A stretch of DNA of 64,000 bases from Perkinsus marinus ATCC 50983. Lineage: Eukaryota > Perkinsozoa > Perkinsida > Perkinsidae. Under the pieces are notes generated by a model, which worked only from the letters and a program-made list of their open reading frames with translations, searched no databases and was not told the DNA's origin. Below are positions 54,465-64,000 of this stretch, piece by piece. The stretch covers positions 419,856 to 483,855 of the forward strand of contig NW_003216064.1 of assembly GCF_000006405.1 (NCBI RefSeq). The letters run 5' to 3'. Both the position numbers and the translations under genes were made by a program. Numbering within the stretch: the first letter of the stretch is position 1; each line of letters begins with the position of its first letter.

Positions 54465-56281
54465 CTAATTCGCATATCGATCACATGCCTTCACCAACAG
54501 CTCCTGAAGAGGTCCGAGCAACCTCTTGAAGCTGCGCCTGAACGACACGAGCATAATCTCGCCAAATGGCAAACTCGCAGTAACCTGTCCAAAGCAAGAA
54601 GCTTGGTGTCCGTCTTGGCCTTAATACTCGCTGCCCTAGGCTCCCCACGGAGCAGAGCGAGCTCGCCGAAATAGTCCCCAGCGCCATAAGACATAACCTG
54701 ATGATGAGCCTGGGACGGACAGGAGGTATAAGATGCTCATACCACTTCCTGCTGTCCTCCATCGCGCTCCTTCAAGGCCTCACAGTCACCATCTTCAATA
54801 ACGTAGAAGGTGTCACCGGGCTCACCTGAACAAGCTCCAAGTAAACCAAGGTCTTCTCTTCAACTGCTTAAGGACACTTCATTGGTCACATCACCCGAAC
54901 GGAGGCTCAAAGAGATTTGCATCGGCGATGATGCTTGGACGCGATGCGAGACTCACCTTGTTTGACAATCATCTCTCCGGCAGCAACCGAGACAGGCTTG
55001 AGGGCGTCAGCTATCTGACTTCTCTCATACGCGTCCATGGAGTTCAACAGTGGCACGGATTTCAAGAAGGATTCATAACGCTCACGCTTATGTGCTGCTG
55101 CATCCTGCAAAAGAAAAGTGACCGATAAACAAGCTCAAATAGGCCTCAGTAAGCACATCATGAACGCTCTACCTTAACGATGTGGTTAAAGGTTTCCCTG
55201 TCCAGCCTCAGCAAGGTGCAGTCGGTCTTAGCCTCCACAGAGGCGGCACGAGGGACGTTATAGAGGAGGGCGAGCTCGCCAAAGACGTCACCGACTTCGC
55301 ACACCTTCAGCATCTTCTCCTCCTCGTCTCCCTGTTTGATACACATCAAGGCAGGATTGTAGGTCATGATAACTCACTGGGAATTTCTTATAGACCTCTA
55401 ATTCACCACTCTCAACGACGAACAGGAAGTCGCCATCATCTCCTTGGTTGATCACACGTTCCTTGGCACTCACAGTCTCCTACCAGAGATACCAATCAAG
55501 CCTGGCCAAGGGCTACATACAAGACGCACCTCCTTCATAGCGTCAACGACAATGGCAAAATCGTTGTTGTCCAAAGCGGCGAAGAGGAACGACTTGGAGA
55601 GGACGTCTTTGATTCTGACATAGCAACATCGTTTGTTCGGAAGAGTCAACAGTCGCAGTGTACCTGGCCTTTTGCTCGTCCTCCTTGGGATACACCGGGG
55701 GCGTAAACTCCTTCTTTACGTTCCAAGCACCATAGGCCTCTGCACTGACCTTAACGGAGAAGCTTATCGGCAAGGCCGGCACTGAAAGGCCTTACTGATG
55801 CTCGGGCCTTGCCGCGCTGAGCCGAACTTTGAACGAAGCTGGCTGGCAGTTCATCAACGTAATCATCTTCGTCATCCTCAGAATCCAACACAGAGTCGTT
55901 GTCCTGAATGAGAGTAGACTGCGACTTAGGACCCATGCAGTCGGTACGCCATCGGTAGTCCCAGCAGCACCGCCAACACTGTGCTTGAGCATATCACGTA
56001 GACGGTTTATTTCGTTCTTCAGCTGACTGTTCTCAGCTTGGAGGGAATCCCCGGGGGACGTATCTTCGGAGCCACCTGATTTCTTCTCACGTAAATACCT
56101 AAATGGCGACCGTGTAGAGGAGAACGGATTCAACAGAGACGTACTTGATCATGAACTCGACGGGGTCGTTAGGCATCTGAGTGAGACACTCAGTAACCAT
56201 GTCTTCCAGAAGGGGGTTCAGCTTCTGGATGATGTAGTCCTTCTTGGCCTCGGGGATTCGAAGAGAGTCGAGTGAGCTCAT
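54465..56281 (-). CDS. cAMP-dependent protein kinase regulatory subunit
   Basis: Multi-exon. The N terminus [20 protein letters not shown] with PVEFMIKYL is a RIIa/DPY30-like docking and dimerisation helix pair. A short coiled coil ([19 protein letters not shown]) and an acidic linker follow. The inhibitor site reads [17 protein letters not shown], with a phosphorylatable Ser in R-A-S-V as in type II subunits. Then come two cyclic-nucleotide domains: A has [20 protein letters not shown] and B has [20 protein letters not shown], both keeping the Glu and Arg that bind the ribose-phosphate. The C terminus [20 protein letters not shown] ends at a TAG at 54465. In the cytosol it would hold the catalytic subunit inactive until cAMP binds. 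Confidence 0.9.
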
Positions 56282-57443
56282 TTTACGGCAATAACTGCCA
56301 AAGTGACCACTAAGCTCAATGGGAGGACTGACACTGCAACAAAGACCGGGAAATGAGCCATCAAATGCCTGTCCGAGGCGTCTCGGTAATACAATGGAAA
56401 GAGACTTAGAGGTGGAAGAAGTTCAAGGATTGAGGAAATCGTTCGCAATCTTCTCGATGGCGCCAATGTACCAGTTTCATAGATTAGCCCCATAGACAAT
56501 TCATACTATCAAAGACGAGTGGGAGTATGACAACTACCGACTGAGGGTTAGGGGCGGAAGTCAGACGCACGAGACAATCTTGAGCAGCCAAAAGAGCGCA
56601 TAATCGTTCAACAGAAAGTGAGCTAAAGCGTCGCGTGTATTTTTCTCCGAAATAATCGTCCAACTCGCTTAACTTTGCGTCAGCACGGGTCTGATTTTTC
56701 GGTGGGAAATTGCTTTACTGTAGGCACTTAACACCTTATGACCGAATCCGTCTGGGGCAGATATGCCACCCTTGAACTCTTACGCGGCGTGACTGTTGCC
56801 GCCTTCTAGAGGCGAGAAACATTGTGAATCAGAGTGAGCATCTTGAATTACCTCGATGCGCTGCTCTCGAAGTGGCATATCTGCCCCATGCAGAATAGGC
56901 TCCACGAACAGCGAGATTGATTCCCACAATCCGGCGGAATTACTCTTCCTATCGCAGAATTAATTGTACTATGCATATCTTGGGGCTGTGGCATAGGTGC
57001 CCCGCCCGATGGAATTGACTTTACTGAGAGCCAAATAGACCTTCAAAAGGTGACCTTACTACACCGTGAACCGATCACCACACCATAGGTCATCGTCAGA
57101 CGATAACCTCGCGAACCGTCCCGAGGTGCCCCATCGGTCTGCAGTTGCCGACCTCTTTTCTTGCCCGTTTTCTGATCAGGTAAGCTCTCCGTTTTCACAT
57201 GAGTACTTACCGCGTTGAGGAACCGTCCAAGTCAACTGAGTCGGTCCGCCGAGCATAACATAGGTTCAAAGGTTCTGTTCGCCAATATTGGATACAGATA
57301 AGGTGGACCACATTGTTGCGGTCGAAGCCGCATATTGCTTGACGAGTTTCATCCTCCAATGTGATTTAGAATTGGAGTGATTTCAGAGGACGATGTTTGA
57401 AGGGACTCGGGGTGCTTATTGTAGTCTTTTCCCCTTCCGTATA
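56282..57443. other. divergent promoter region of PKA-R and RBM25
   Basis: About 1.16 kb between two divergently transcribed genes, without a coding frame of note. It contains a 136-bp element bounded by 17-bp perfect inverted repeats (56753-56888). Confidence 0.5.
56753..56888. repeat. 136-bp element with 17-bp perfect inverted ends
   Basis: TGGGGCAGATATGCCAC at 56753-56769 is the exact reverse complement of GTGGCATATCTGCCCCA at 56872-56888. The 102-base interior has further weak pairing (GGCG with CGCC around 56784-56815). No target-site duplication was seen at the edges. Confidence 0.7.
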
Positions 57444-59883
57444 ATGTTCTCGGGTCCTCCTGGGGGAAAAGGCTATGGCGGTAAGGGCGCTGGGTTTTCT
57501 GACGGCAAGGGGTTCGGTCCCCCGCCGCCGATGCCACCAATGCCTCCGATGCCGGGTGGCTGGGGCAAGGCATTTCCCGAGTGGGGTCCTATGTGGGCTG
57601 GTGGCAAAGGTAGTGGTAAGGGTAAGGGCTTCGATCATCCACCTCTCCGTGGTCCCAACTGGAACCCTCCACCGGGCCATGGTCCACCTGGGATGAGTCC
57701 CGACCTTGGACCACCGCCTTCAAGGATGATGATGCCTCCACCTCTACCGTCCCAAGGTCCTCCGATGATGGGAGCCCAACGACCTCATATGATGGGAATG
57801 CCGCCACCCATGCTCGGTGGTGGACCACCCGTACCACCAGCCATGCCCATACCACCGGTCCGACCAAACATAGTTCCATCGGAAGGGATGGTGAATACGC
57901 GGCCTGCAGGAGGCTCTAGGCGGCCTGCATACAAACCAGGGACGAGTGGTGTTCGGCGGGGCCTCATTTTCGCCTTCCACATCGACCCGAGGGCGGACAA
58001 AGAGTTGCTCGACGAGATGTTCACAGTGGCCGCGGCGCCGGCGGATGATGAAAAACAGAGTACATCTACTACTGCGGAACGCCAGGAGGCCATAGAGAAA
58101 ATCAATGACCAGTTTATACAGCTTTGGAGGGTTCCCGGAGAGACGTTCGTCATTGCTGAGTACCGTTCGTGCGGCGCTGCGTTCAAGGCACAGCGAGCTC
58201 TGACTGGGATAAGGCTTTTTGGTCGGGAGATATATGCTAGAGTTGATAAAAGGACTCAGGATATGATGTATCACTGGCGGGGTGTCAGAGGCAGAGAGGT
58301 CGCCAATAGGATCGCTAAGGAGGGCTATGAGGTGCCTAGCAATCTCATGGACTTGGTGGATGATGAGATACACCAGTTGGTAGTACCAGGGCATGGGGGA
58401 TATACTTACAATTAAGATTGATTTGGAAAAGGAACGGCAGTACGCTTGGGAATCTATGCCCGCAGGGTAGCATATAGCATATCCCATTCATCGTAAAACA
58501 CCTTCTCTCTGTCATTCTACTGTCCTTCACGAAGTTCACATCAACACAACAGCGCACTTCTCGGAATAACAGCATCACTTATCACTTCTATTATATTGTT
58601 ATTATCTCTCCCTGGTTGCTATTGATTGCTTCATGTCGACGGGCTCAGGTTAATCGGGCGAAGGGTATCCTGTCGGACATAGCTCGGGCTGGGGAAGCTA
58701 GAATACAGTCTGAGGAATCGCAGGCTAATGCCAGAGGCACTGAGAACTGGAAGGGGTCACTTGTGAAGAAGGAAGAGAAGCGCATTGAGACGGTATTGTT
58801 GGGGAAGGCTGAGCAACAGGAGAAGCTGTCGAGGAACGAGCAGCAGTTGGCTGATGTACCATGGGAGCCTGGAGGTGTCATGTGAAGCTGTTTTGTATCT
58901 CTGCTAGGTGCAAGCTCAATATCTTGAAGCACGAGCAGCAGCCGATAAGGTTGATATAGAGACAGAGAAGCGCGAGAAGCATGAGAGGAAGCGGCGGAAG
59001 AGGGAACACAAGAGTCGGAGTACAATGAGTATCCACGAGCTCATGTCCTTGGTAGGTTATCTTGGATATCCGTGGCAGGAAATCCCCTTCGTGCGTTAGG
59101 TGCCGAGTGAACGTTCGGATATTTATCGTCATCCGATTGACTGGGATTACGTATTGAGTCAATCTACTACTGTCCAGCAGACTCTGTGGACGTGGGTCCG
59201 TCGCCAGGTAGCATATCTTTCCGAGAAGGTATCTTGGTATCGTGACTGCTCCACACGAGGTTGAAAGATTATCTCCGGACTGCTCTAGGCATACAATAAC
59301 TAATTTGGATTAGTTGTCTGTAGGTGTCATTGTGGTTGGGCAGTCCCGACCGGGAGCTCACCGACTGGATAATGAGGATGGTCAATCGGCGAACCGATGC
59401 GCCTGATCTAGCAAGGGAGGTAATAACTCGGGGTTCTTGGTATGCTTGTGCGATACCTATGCGAGGTTTGTCATTATAGTGGATACGCAAGAATGTATTC
59501 ACAAGATAAGGCTAGGGAAGATATCGGGTTCGATCCCTGCTCCCTGCATATCTTACTGTTAGCTTCGAGTCGTGATTGACGAAGAGGCTGACGCCTTCGT
59601 GGAGCAGCTCTATCGGATTTTAGTATTCGAGACTCTCCGGAAACAGTAGTACCATTGGGGACCGAGTTTCACCTGGAGCCAGCTGTTGCTCTCTACGCGG
59701 TTTCTGGTTCAATAACTGCTGCTCCTTAGATATTGTCCAAATGCTAAAGATTCCCACCAGAGCTGGGTGCCACTCACAGAGCGGGTCGGTGAAGTCGGAG
59801 GAGAGGATAGCGAGTCGGACGAGGATCTCATGGATGACACCCGATCGCCTTCGGATGATGTGGAGATGACCGCTGCGCCGTAA
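57444..59883 (+). CDS. RBM25-like splicing factor: Pro/Gly-rich, RRM-like, PWI
   Basis: The N-terminal 150 residues are Gly/Lys and Pro/Met-rich (PPGGKGYGGKGAGFSDGKGF, PMPPMPPMPGGWGKA). An RRM-like fold follows: GLIFAFHIDPRADKELLDEM, FIQLWRVPGETFVIAEYRSC and AFKAQRALTGIRLFGREI. Exon 1 ends at 58379; the next exon (58649) is a charged coiled coil (EARIQSEESQANARG, KREKHERKRRKREHKSRS). The C-terminal PWI domain has TLWTWVRRQ, WLGSPDRELTDWIMRMVNRR and VIDEEADAFVEQLYRILVFE, then an acidic tail (GEDSESDEDLMDD) to 59883. RBM25 joins the U1 snRNP and tunes splice-site choice in the nucleus. The Met at 57444 was preferred over the in-frame Met at 57393 because the Gly-rich region starts there. Confidence 0.82.
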
Positions 59884-60985
59884 AATTATTGTTTCTTGCT
59901 ACCATAGCTTTCCCAGTCTCCATCTTGTTGAGTGCTCGGTATATGACGGGTCGCCTTCCCCGATCTGTCCGCTAAGTCCGATCCCGGTTGGTTTTTCCCA
60001 TCAAAATGGAGAAAGTGAATTGGCTGCGGTCATGGAGGGAGATCGTCCAAAAGCTGTTACTGAGAGATCACAGACGAGGCATGCAACGTGCCTGAACCTG
60101 ATCAGTCTCTATGCTGCGAATTATATCGACCACGGGAGGCCGATTAGGGGTGACCGCGGTTTAGCACTAGTGTTAGACGAGAAAGTCGGAAGTGGAGATC
60201 GGAAGAATTAGTGATCTCACGCATCAGGGGGGGGCGTAGGCTGAGAGAATGACACTAGAATTAAATGATCCGATGCGATCAGTAATCTCTTCGCTCTGTG
60301 GTACAATATTCGAGTCTAGAACCATCAAAATCTCTGGGGAAGCAACACGATAGAGCATGAGCTGTTCTCCTATATTTTGTGGCATAATTGAGAGGAAAAA
60401 CAGCATAATTTTCGCCGTTGCTCCCTATCATTCTAACTTCTCTTACTTCTCAAACAATAAACTGGTTTTGCTTTTTACTGATGTGAAATTTAGTGAGATT
60501 TCGTGAACTAAATCGGTGCACTGTGACGATATCCAGTATCATACCGGAAACCAATTTCCTCCCAGCTGTCTATAGCCACCCTCGTTTGTCCAGTGCTTGC
60601 CGAAGGCCGCAGCAGTCCTTCTGATTTCATCGTGGAATTATAGCATGTCTCACACACGTGACATGCACTCCCTTAGCAATGGATCGACAACGCTAGTGAC
60701 TCTCATCCACTGAACCATTCCATGGTGGGAAGACGAGCGACGAGTCAAGGAGCAACAGCAGAAACCACATTTTCACTACGAGGCAGCTAACGGGAGCCAT
60801 CGTGATTCATTGTCGTAGGAAATGTTTTACCCCACCTCTCTCGGATAGCCCATTGTGGTGTTGAGTACGTCGAGCCATTTGGCTTCTATAGCAACTTCCC
60901 TACACAGTTCGAGGAGAACGTTGAACTTCTTTGCTGGCCTCACGGCGTCTCCCTCCGGTGCGAGAAATTCTGCCCACTTTGACAA
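59884..60985. other. intergenic, no gene recognised
   Basis: About 1.1 kb. A short plus-strand frame at 60006 (MEKVNWLRSWREIVQKLLL) is coding-like but stops after 29 codons. A G-run of eight lies near 60228-60235. Nothing else is recognised. Confidence 0.35.
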
Positions 60986-62220
60986 ATGGTGGAGACGGAG
61001 CCAGGCTTCATATCGAGCGCTGGTGTGCGCTTCCGAAGAGCCTTCGATTATACGGCTATGGGATTCTGTATCGCTTTCAATACATTCCTCTTGATCTGGG
61101 GCCTGGTGGGCGTCGTGACGAGTAAGTCCGCATAGGTGAACTCCCTTGAATGTACTCGACAGGCATTTGGAGCCTTTTGGACGATAGCTACATTGGTTCG
61201 GTGCTCTCCATATTCCTTACGCTACTTTTCAACCTACTCATGCTCGCCACGTCGATGTACGGCTTCCGGGCTCTCCGGAGCAAAGACCTATCGAAGCAAA
61301 TACGGTGAGAGATAGGGTTCTTCAGCTCTTTGATGTTACGCCCCCTTTGAGGTACATCTTGGTGGCTGTGATACTGGTAATTCTGTATTCAATCCTGCTA
61401 GCGAGCCAGTCTACGGAGTACATTGCCGCTCAAGCCATCGACCGCAATGGAGCAAACGCTTATGATAATCAGACAGACTCATCTGAGTACGAACTCCTCC
61501 ATGACTATAGAACATCGTAGGACTCATCTGTTAGTTCCAGCTTCAATCGCCCTTCCCTTTGCAGGTTCTATTCTACGTGGCGCGCACTGGATTGCTCAGG
61601 AGGTTACTGTTTAGTGGAAGGGTAAGAAGTGTTCGTCCTTGACGTGCAGCATGTCCGCGCGTTCCCTCTTAGGTGCCTAGGAGATCCTGTTCGTTTCACG
61701 CCGGTGATGTGCACTTCAGATGCGTCTACAGGAGAGAAAATAACAGCGGATGGACTTAAGTGAGGACCCACTGTTGTCAGTTCTCTCATCAATTGGCAGG
61801 TATAACCGTTCGCGAGATTATTTCCTCCAGTGCGTTACAGACCAACCGAAGGAACCCAATCAGAATCAGGGAATGATAAACTCGCTTTGCTGTACGACCG
61901 ATCTGGCCGGCGCCCGTGTGTCGCTCTATGTCCTTTGGGTTTCTGGTTGACAGATACTAGAGAGTCGGCCATTTCCTCATCTGGGCACAGCTCTCTGCGG
62001 GTCATCATCATTCTATCGGTTGCTATTGGGTCTATGATACTGGTACGTTCGGTAAAAGCTCTTTGCCTCACATGTTCCCTGTCAGGCTGTCATCTCCGTA
62101 ATTACTCTCGTCTCACGGCCTCGTACATGGCAGGATGACGACTTCCACTTTGTAAGTGACAAAGAGATGTTCCCGAAGATCCCAACAGCAGAAGCATCGG
62201 AACCGAGTCAAGTTGAATGA
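60986..62220 (+). CDS. tetraspanin-like four-TM membrane protein
   Basis: Six exons are well placed (60986-61121, 61164-61304, 61352-61516, 61565-61621, 61673-61759, 61800 onward), with one or two more to the TGA at 62218. TM1 is MGFCIAFNTFLLIWGLVGVV, TM2 GSVLSIFLTLLFNLLMLATS, TM3 YILVAVILVILYSILLA and TM4 VIIILSVAIGSMILAVISVI. Between TM3 and TM4 lies a large loop with eight or so Cys (ALDCSGGYCLVEGC, RFTPVMCTS, YFLQCVTDQ, NSLCCTTD), including a CC pair as in tetraspanin EC2 loops (CCG in animals), and NQT/NRS glycosylation sites. The C terminus (DFHFVSDKEMFPKIPTAEAS) is cytosolic. The join before TM4 is unresolved. Tetraspanins organise membrane microdomains. Confidence 0.65.
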
Positions 62221-62329
62221 CGGCGGTTTGCCTTTGCATAGCCACGCAATAATTTGTTCGTTAGTAGCCGCCTCTGTCGTATATGCTTCGGAGGTCGTCG
62301 AGTAGATGGGTTCATTGAATGAATCCCTT

Positions 62330-62890
62330 CCAGTGAAGCAACTGCGAACTCGCAGCGATCTGTGATTGTGGGACCAGTAAAATCGACCGATCTACAGCGC
62401 GCATCCATCAAACATTCACTAAGTTATGTCTCTGAGTTGAGCGCCAGTGTTGTCGATGTTGGTAAATAAATCCCACAGTTGATACGGGAATATGCTCACG
62501 ACATATTCCCAAGCAGAAGATCACGAACTCACCACCAGTTCGAATTAGTGGCTACGAGCCCCTACATAATCTCCGACAGGGCCTAACGCTCTTTCGCGAG
62601 GCATCGTTCATAGTCAGTAAAACAGACTCGTGGCATTTCTGGTCGCGAACACTCGACAGCGAGACGGGAATGTTAACCGTCAGTTCCTGCTATGTGTTGC
62701 CGGAATATCGCTGTACGAATGAGGAGCTCTATGTTGCCATTATCGAGTCCAACAGATACGGTAACTGCTAGTTACTAAGTAGCCTGCTCACATCAGAGTT
62801 TCATCCGAGCTATGAACGGTGGTGCCTGCTTCACAATCGCGCTTGTATCCATGGGATCCCATCGCACTGGGACCGGCTCACTGCGTCGTG
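62330..62890 (+). CDS. unrecognised possible multi-exon gene
   Basis: I do not recognise a family. Plus-strand pieces with coding texture are SVIVGPVKSTDLQRASIKHS with LSYVSELSASVVD (to about 62458), PPVRISGYEPLHNLRQGLTL with FREASFIVSKTDSWHFWSRT and YRCTNEELYVAIIESNRY (62530-62762), and, after a 36-base GT-AG intron, FHPSYERWCLLHNRACIHGI with PSHWDRLTAS. The start and the first join are not resolved. A minus-strand frame at 62793-63047 competes with the last piece. Confidence 0.38.
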
Positions 62891-63049
62891 AATGGCTAAA
62901 CTCGTGGAATACGAAGCAACATCGCGTGCCACTAGCGAGGGAGTCTACCGGCGAACAGGAAATTCGCAGATAGCGGTTGGTGAGTAGCCTATAGCCCGGC
63001 ACTAATTCGATATTATCAAATTGGTCTTTGTCCCAATTATCCACCATTT

Positions 63050-63892
63050 ATCGGATGGATAAATGACGTTCGAGTCCTCAAGAAAGTTAAGGACTGGTAT
63101 ACTATTTATGCACGAGATCATAATACCTTAGCTCAAAACCAAGAGACTAGGATGTCTGATAAGTGCGATTCCGAGGTGATTTTGTCATTCGCTCGTGGTT
63201 TAGCTTGCAGAACATTTGCAGAGATTCACTTCCCCTTGGGAGCTCGTTCGCACGAACGCAACAATCTCGCATTAATGTGTGCTTGCATTGAAGCCATGAA
63301 CTGCCTCCTCGTTCAATTAGCGCGAGTCCTTGCTGCAATAGAGTCTGCCTTTCCCTTCAAAGCTGCCATCTGGGCCTCAGCAGAACGGAGCTCCTCATCT
63401 ATTATCTGGAATCAGATACCATTCGATCTTCCAACTGATCAAACTTTACTCATGTACTTGCTCGCGCTCACGCCGCTGTGCTGCCGCTTCATCCATTTGT
63501 CTAATCTTCTCTCTTAAGACCGCTAGCTTCGCTTCTCGCTGCCAAGTTTCTTCATCGCCGGATGGCACCACAGTGGCCGCTAAAATATCATATCCGCTGG
63601 ACACCCCTCAGCAGCAACAGAGGCGATCGAGTGTGATTTGAATCGCGGGTCACGGAAGTCAAGGAAATAGGTGACGGCCAGCAATTCAATCAGTCCTACC
63701 CGATGGGTTGCTTGAGAAAGTCTTCTCTGCCAGTGCTGCATCCAACTCCTTGATCTTCTGGAATACTCCCAGTTTGATGAGGTGAGAGAGTACTCCATTG
63801 CAGACTTTGGTGTAGAACCTGCCGTTCACAACATACGATTCCTCCCTGAAGAATCGATCCTCACTTTTGCCTAATTCGCAAGTCCGTTTCAT
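63050..63892 (-). CDS. unrecognised coiled-coil protein, N-terminal part
   Basis: I do not recognise a family. Exon 1 starts near 63892: MKRTCELGKSEDRFF, EESYVVNGRFYTKVCNGVLS, LIKLGVFQKIKELDAALAEK. After an intron it continues YDILAATVVPSGDEETWQRE, AKLAVLREKIRQMDEAAAQR, and then IIDEELRSAEAQMAALKGKA with DSIAARTRAN. The middle has clear heptads and is a coiled coil. The exons downstream of about 63330 are unclear, so the left limit is soft. Charged coiled coils of this type are common in cytoskeletal or flagellar proteins, which is only a hint. Confidence 0.42.
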
Positions 63893-64000
63893 GGTCAAGC
63901 GGCCATGAATGTGGATCGTAGGTGAGAACCTGAAACGGGTAAAATCGTATACCGTCGCTGAGCGTCACACAGGGGGTCGGATACAGACTCTCGTACGTCT

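Noticed and set aside
60220-60240. G-run of eight as a possible G-quadruplex
   Set aside because: Only one G-run is present, without the four spaced runs a quadruplex needs.
62793-63047. Minus-strand 84-residue frame (starts MVDNWDKDQFDNIELVPGYR)
   Set aside because: It reads like protein, but the plus-strand pieces with a 36-base intron over the same bases also do. I kept the plus model with low confidence and could not decide between them.
1-64000. CRISPR arrays, bacterial insertion sequences, rRNA genes and tRNA genes
   Set aside because: None seen: no regular spacer-repeat array, no transposase with flanking inverted repeats, no conserved rRNA blocks and no tRNA cloverleaf noticed on reading. 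A tRNA could still be missed by eye.

Overview
The window looks like nuclear DNA of an alveolate protist, most likely Perkinsus or a close relative. The case rests on dense genes on both strands, many GT-AG introns of only about 36 to 65 bases, an AP2-type transcription factor, a RAP-domain organellar protein, subtilisin-like and papain-like proteases, and axonemal and motor proteins. Nothing bacterial is present (no operons, no Shine-Dalgarno pattern). The genus is inferred from gene content, not from a database match.

Layout. 1-1290: possible small membrane-protein exons. 1290-10399: a 5'-truncated LINE (reverse transcriptase, RNase H, C-terminal zinc knuckle) on the minus strand, split by an LTR retrotransposon (3527-8941) that looks whole and has identical 175-bp LTRs. 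10617-11583: a phosphoglycerate-mutase-family gene (+). 12662-13566: an unrecognised gene (+). 14431-17871: an EFHC1/Rib72-like DM10 axonemal protein (-). 18162-20389: three tandem LITAF-domain genes (-) sharing one intron position. 20979-21765: an unrecognised basic protein (+). 22466-26300: mostly decayed material, with a papain-like protease remnant, a PIF1-like helicase remnant and a diverged 340-bp duplication. 26744-28036: a subtilisin-family protein (-). 29095-29553: a small unknown gene (+). 29903-32074: a RING-CH plus FHA protein (-). 32364-32659: a small unknown gene (+). 32838-37029: kinesin-3 (+). 37202-40449: MRE11 (+). 40683-43130: an intronless AP2-domain protein (+). 43669-47998: weaker hypothetical exons and a GNAT-like protein with a signal peptide. 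48530-50916: RAP-domain protein (-). 51357-53995: histidine ammonia-lyase (-). 54465-56281: cAMP-dependent protein kinase regulatory subunit (-). 57444-59883: RBM25-like splicing factor (+). 60986-62220: tetraspanin-like protein (+). 62300-63892: two weakly defined hypothetical genes.

Most genes are ordinary eukaryotic housekeeping, signalling or cytoskeletal genes with no obvious joint pathway. EFHC1/Rib72 and kinesin-3 fit a flagellated life stage; MRE11, the AP2 protein and RBM25 act in the nucleus; the RAP protein probably acts in an organelle. Less ordinary signals are a diverged AT-rich repeat family in introns of at least three genes in both orientations, a degenerate 51-bp array of CAAGTTTGAC motifs, a 136-bp element bounded by 17-bp perfect inverted repeats, and the RING-CH/FHA architecture. 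Exon limits were worked out by eye from reading frames and GT-AG signals; no alignment or transcript was available.
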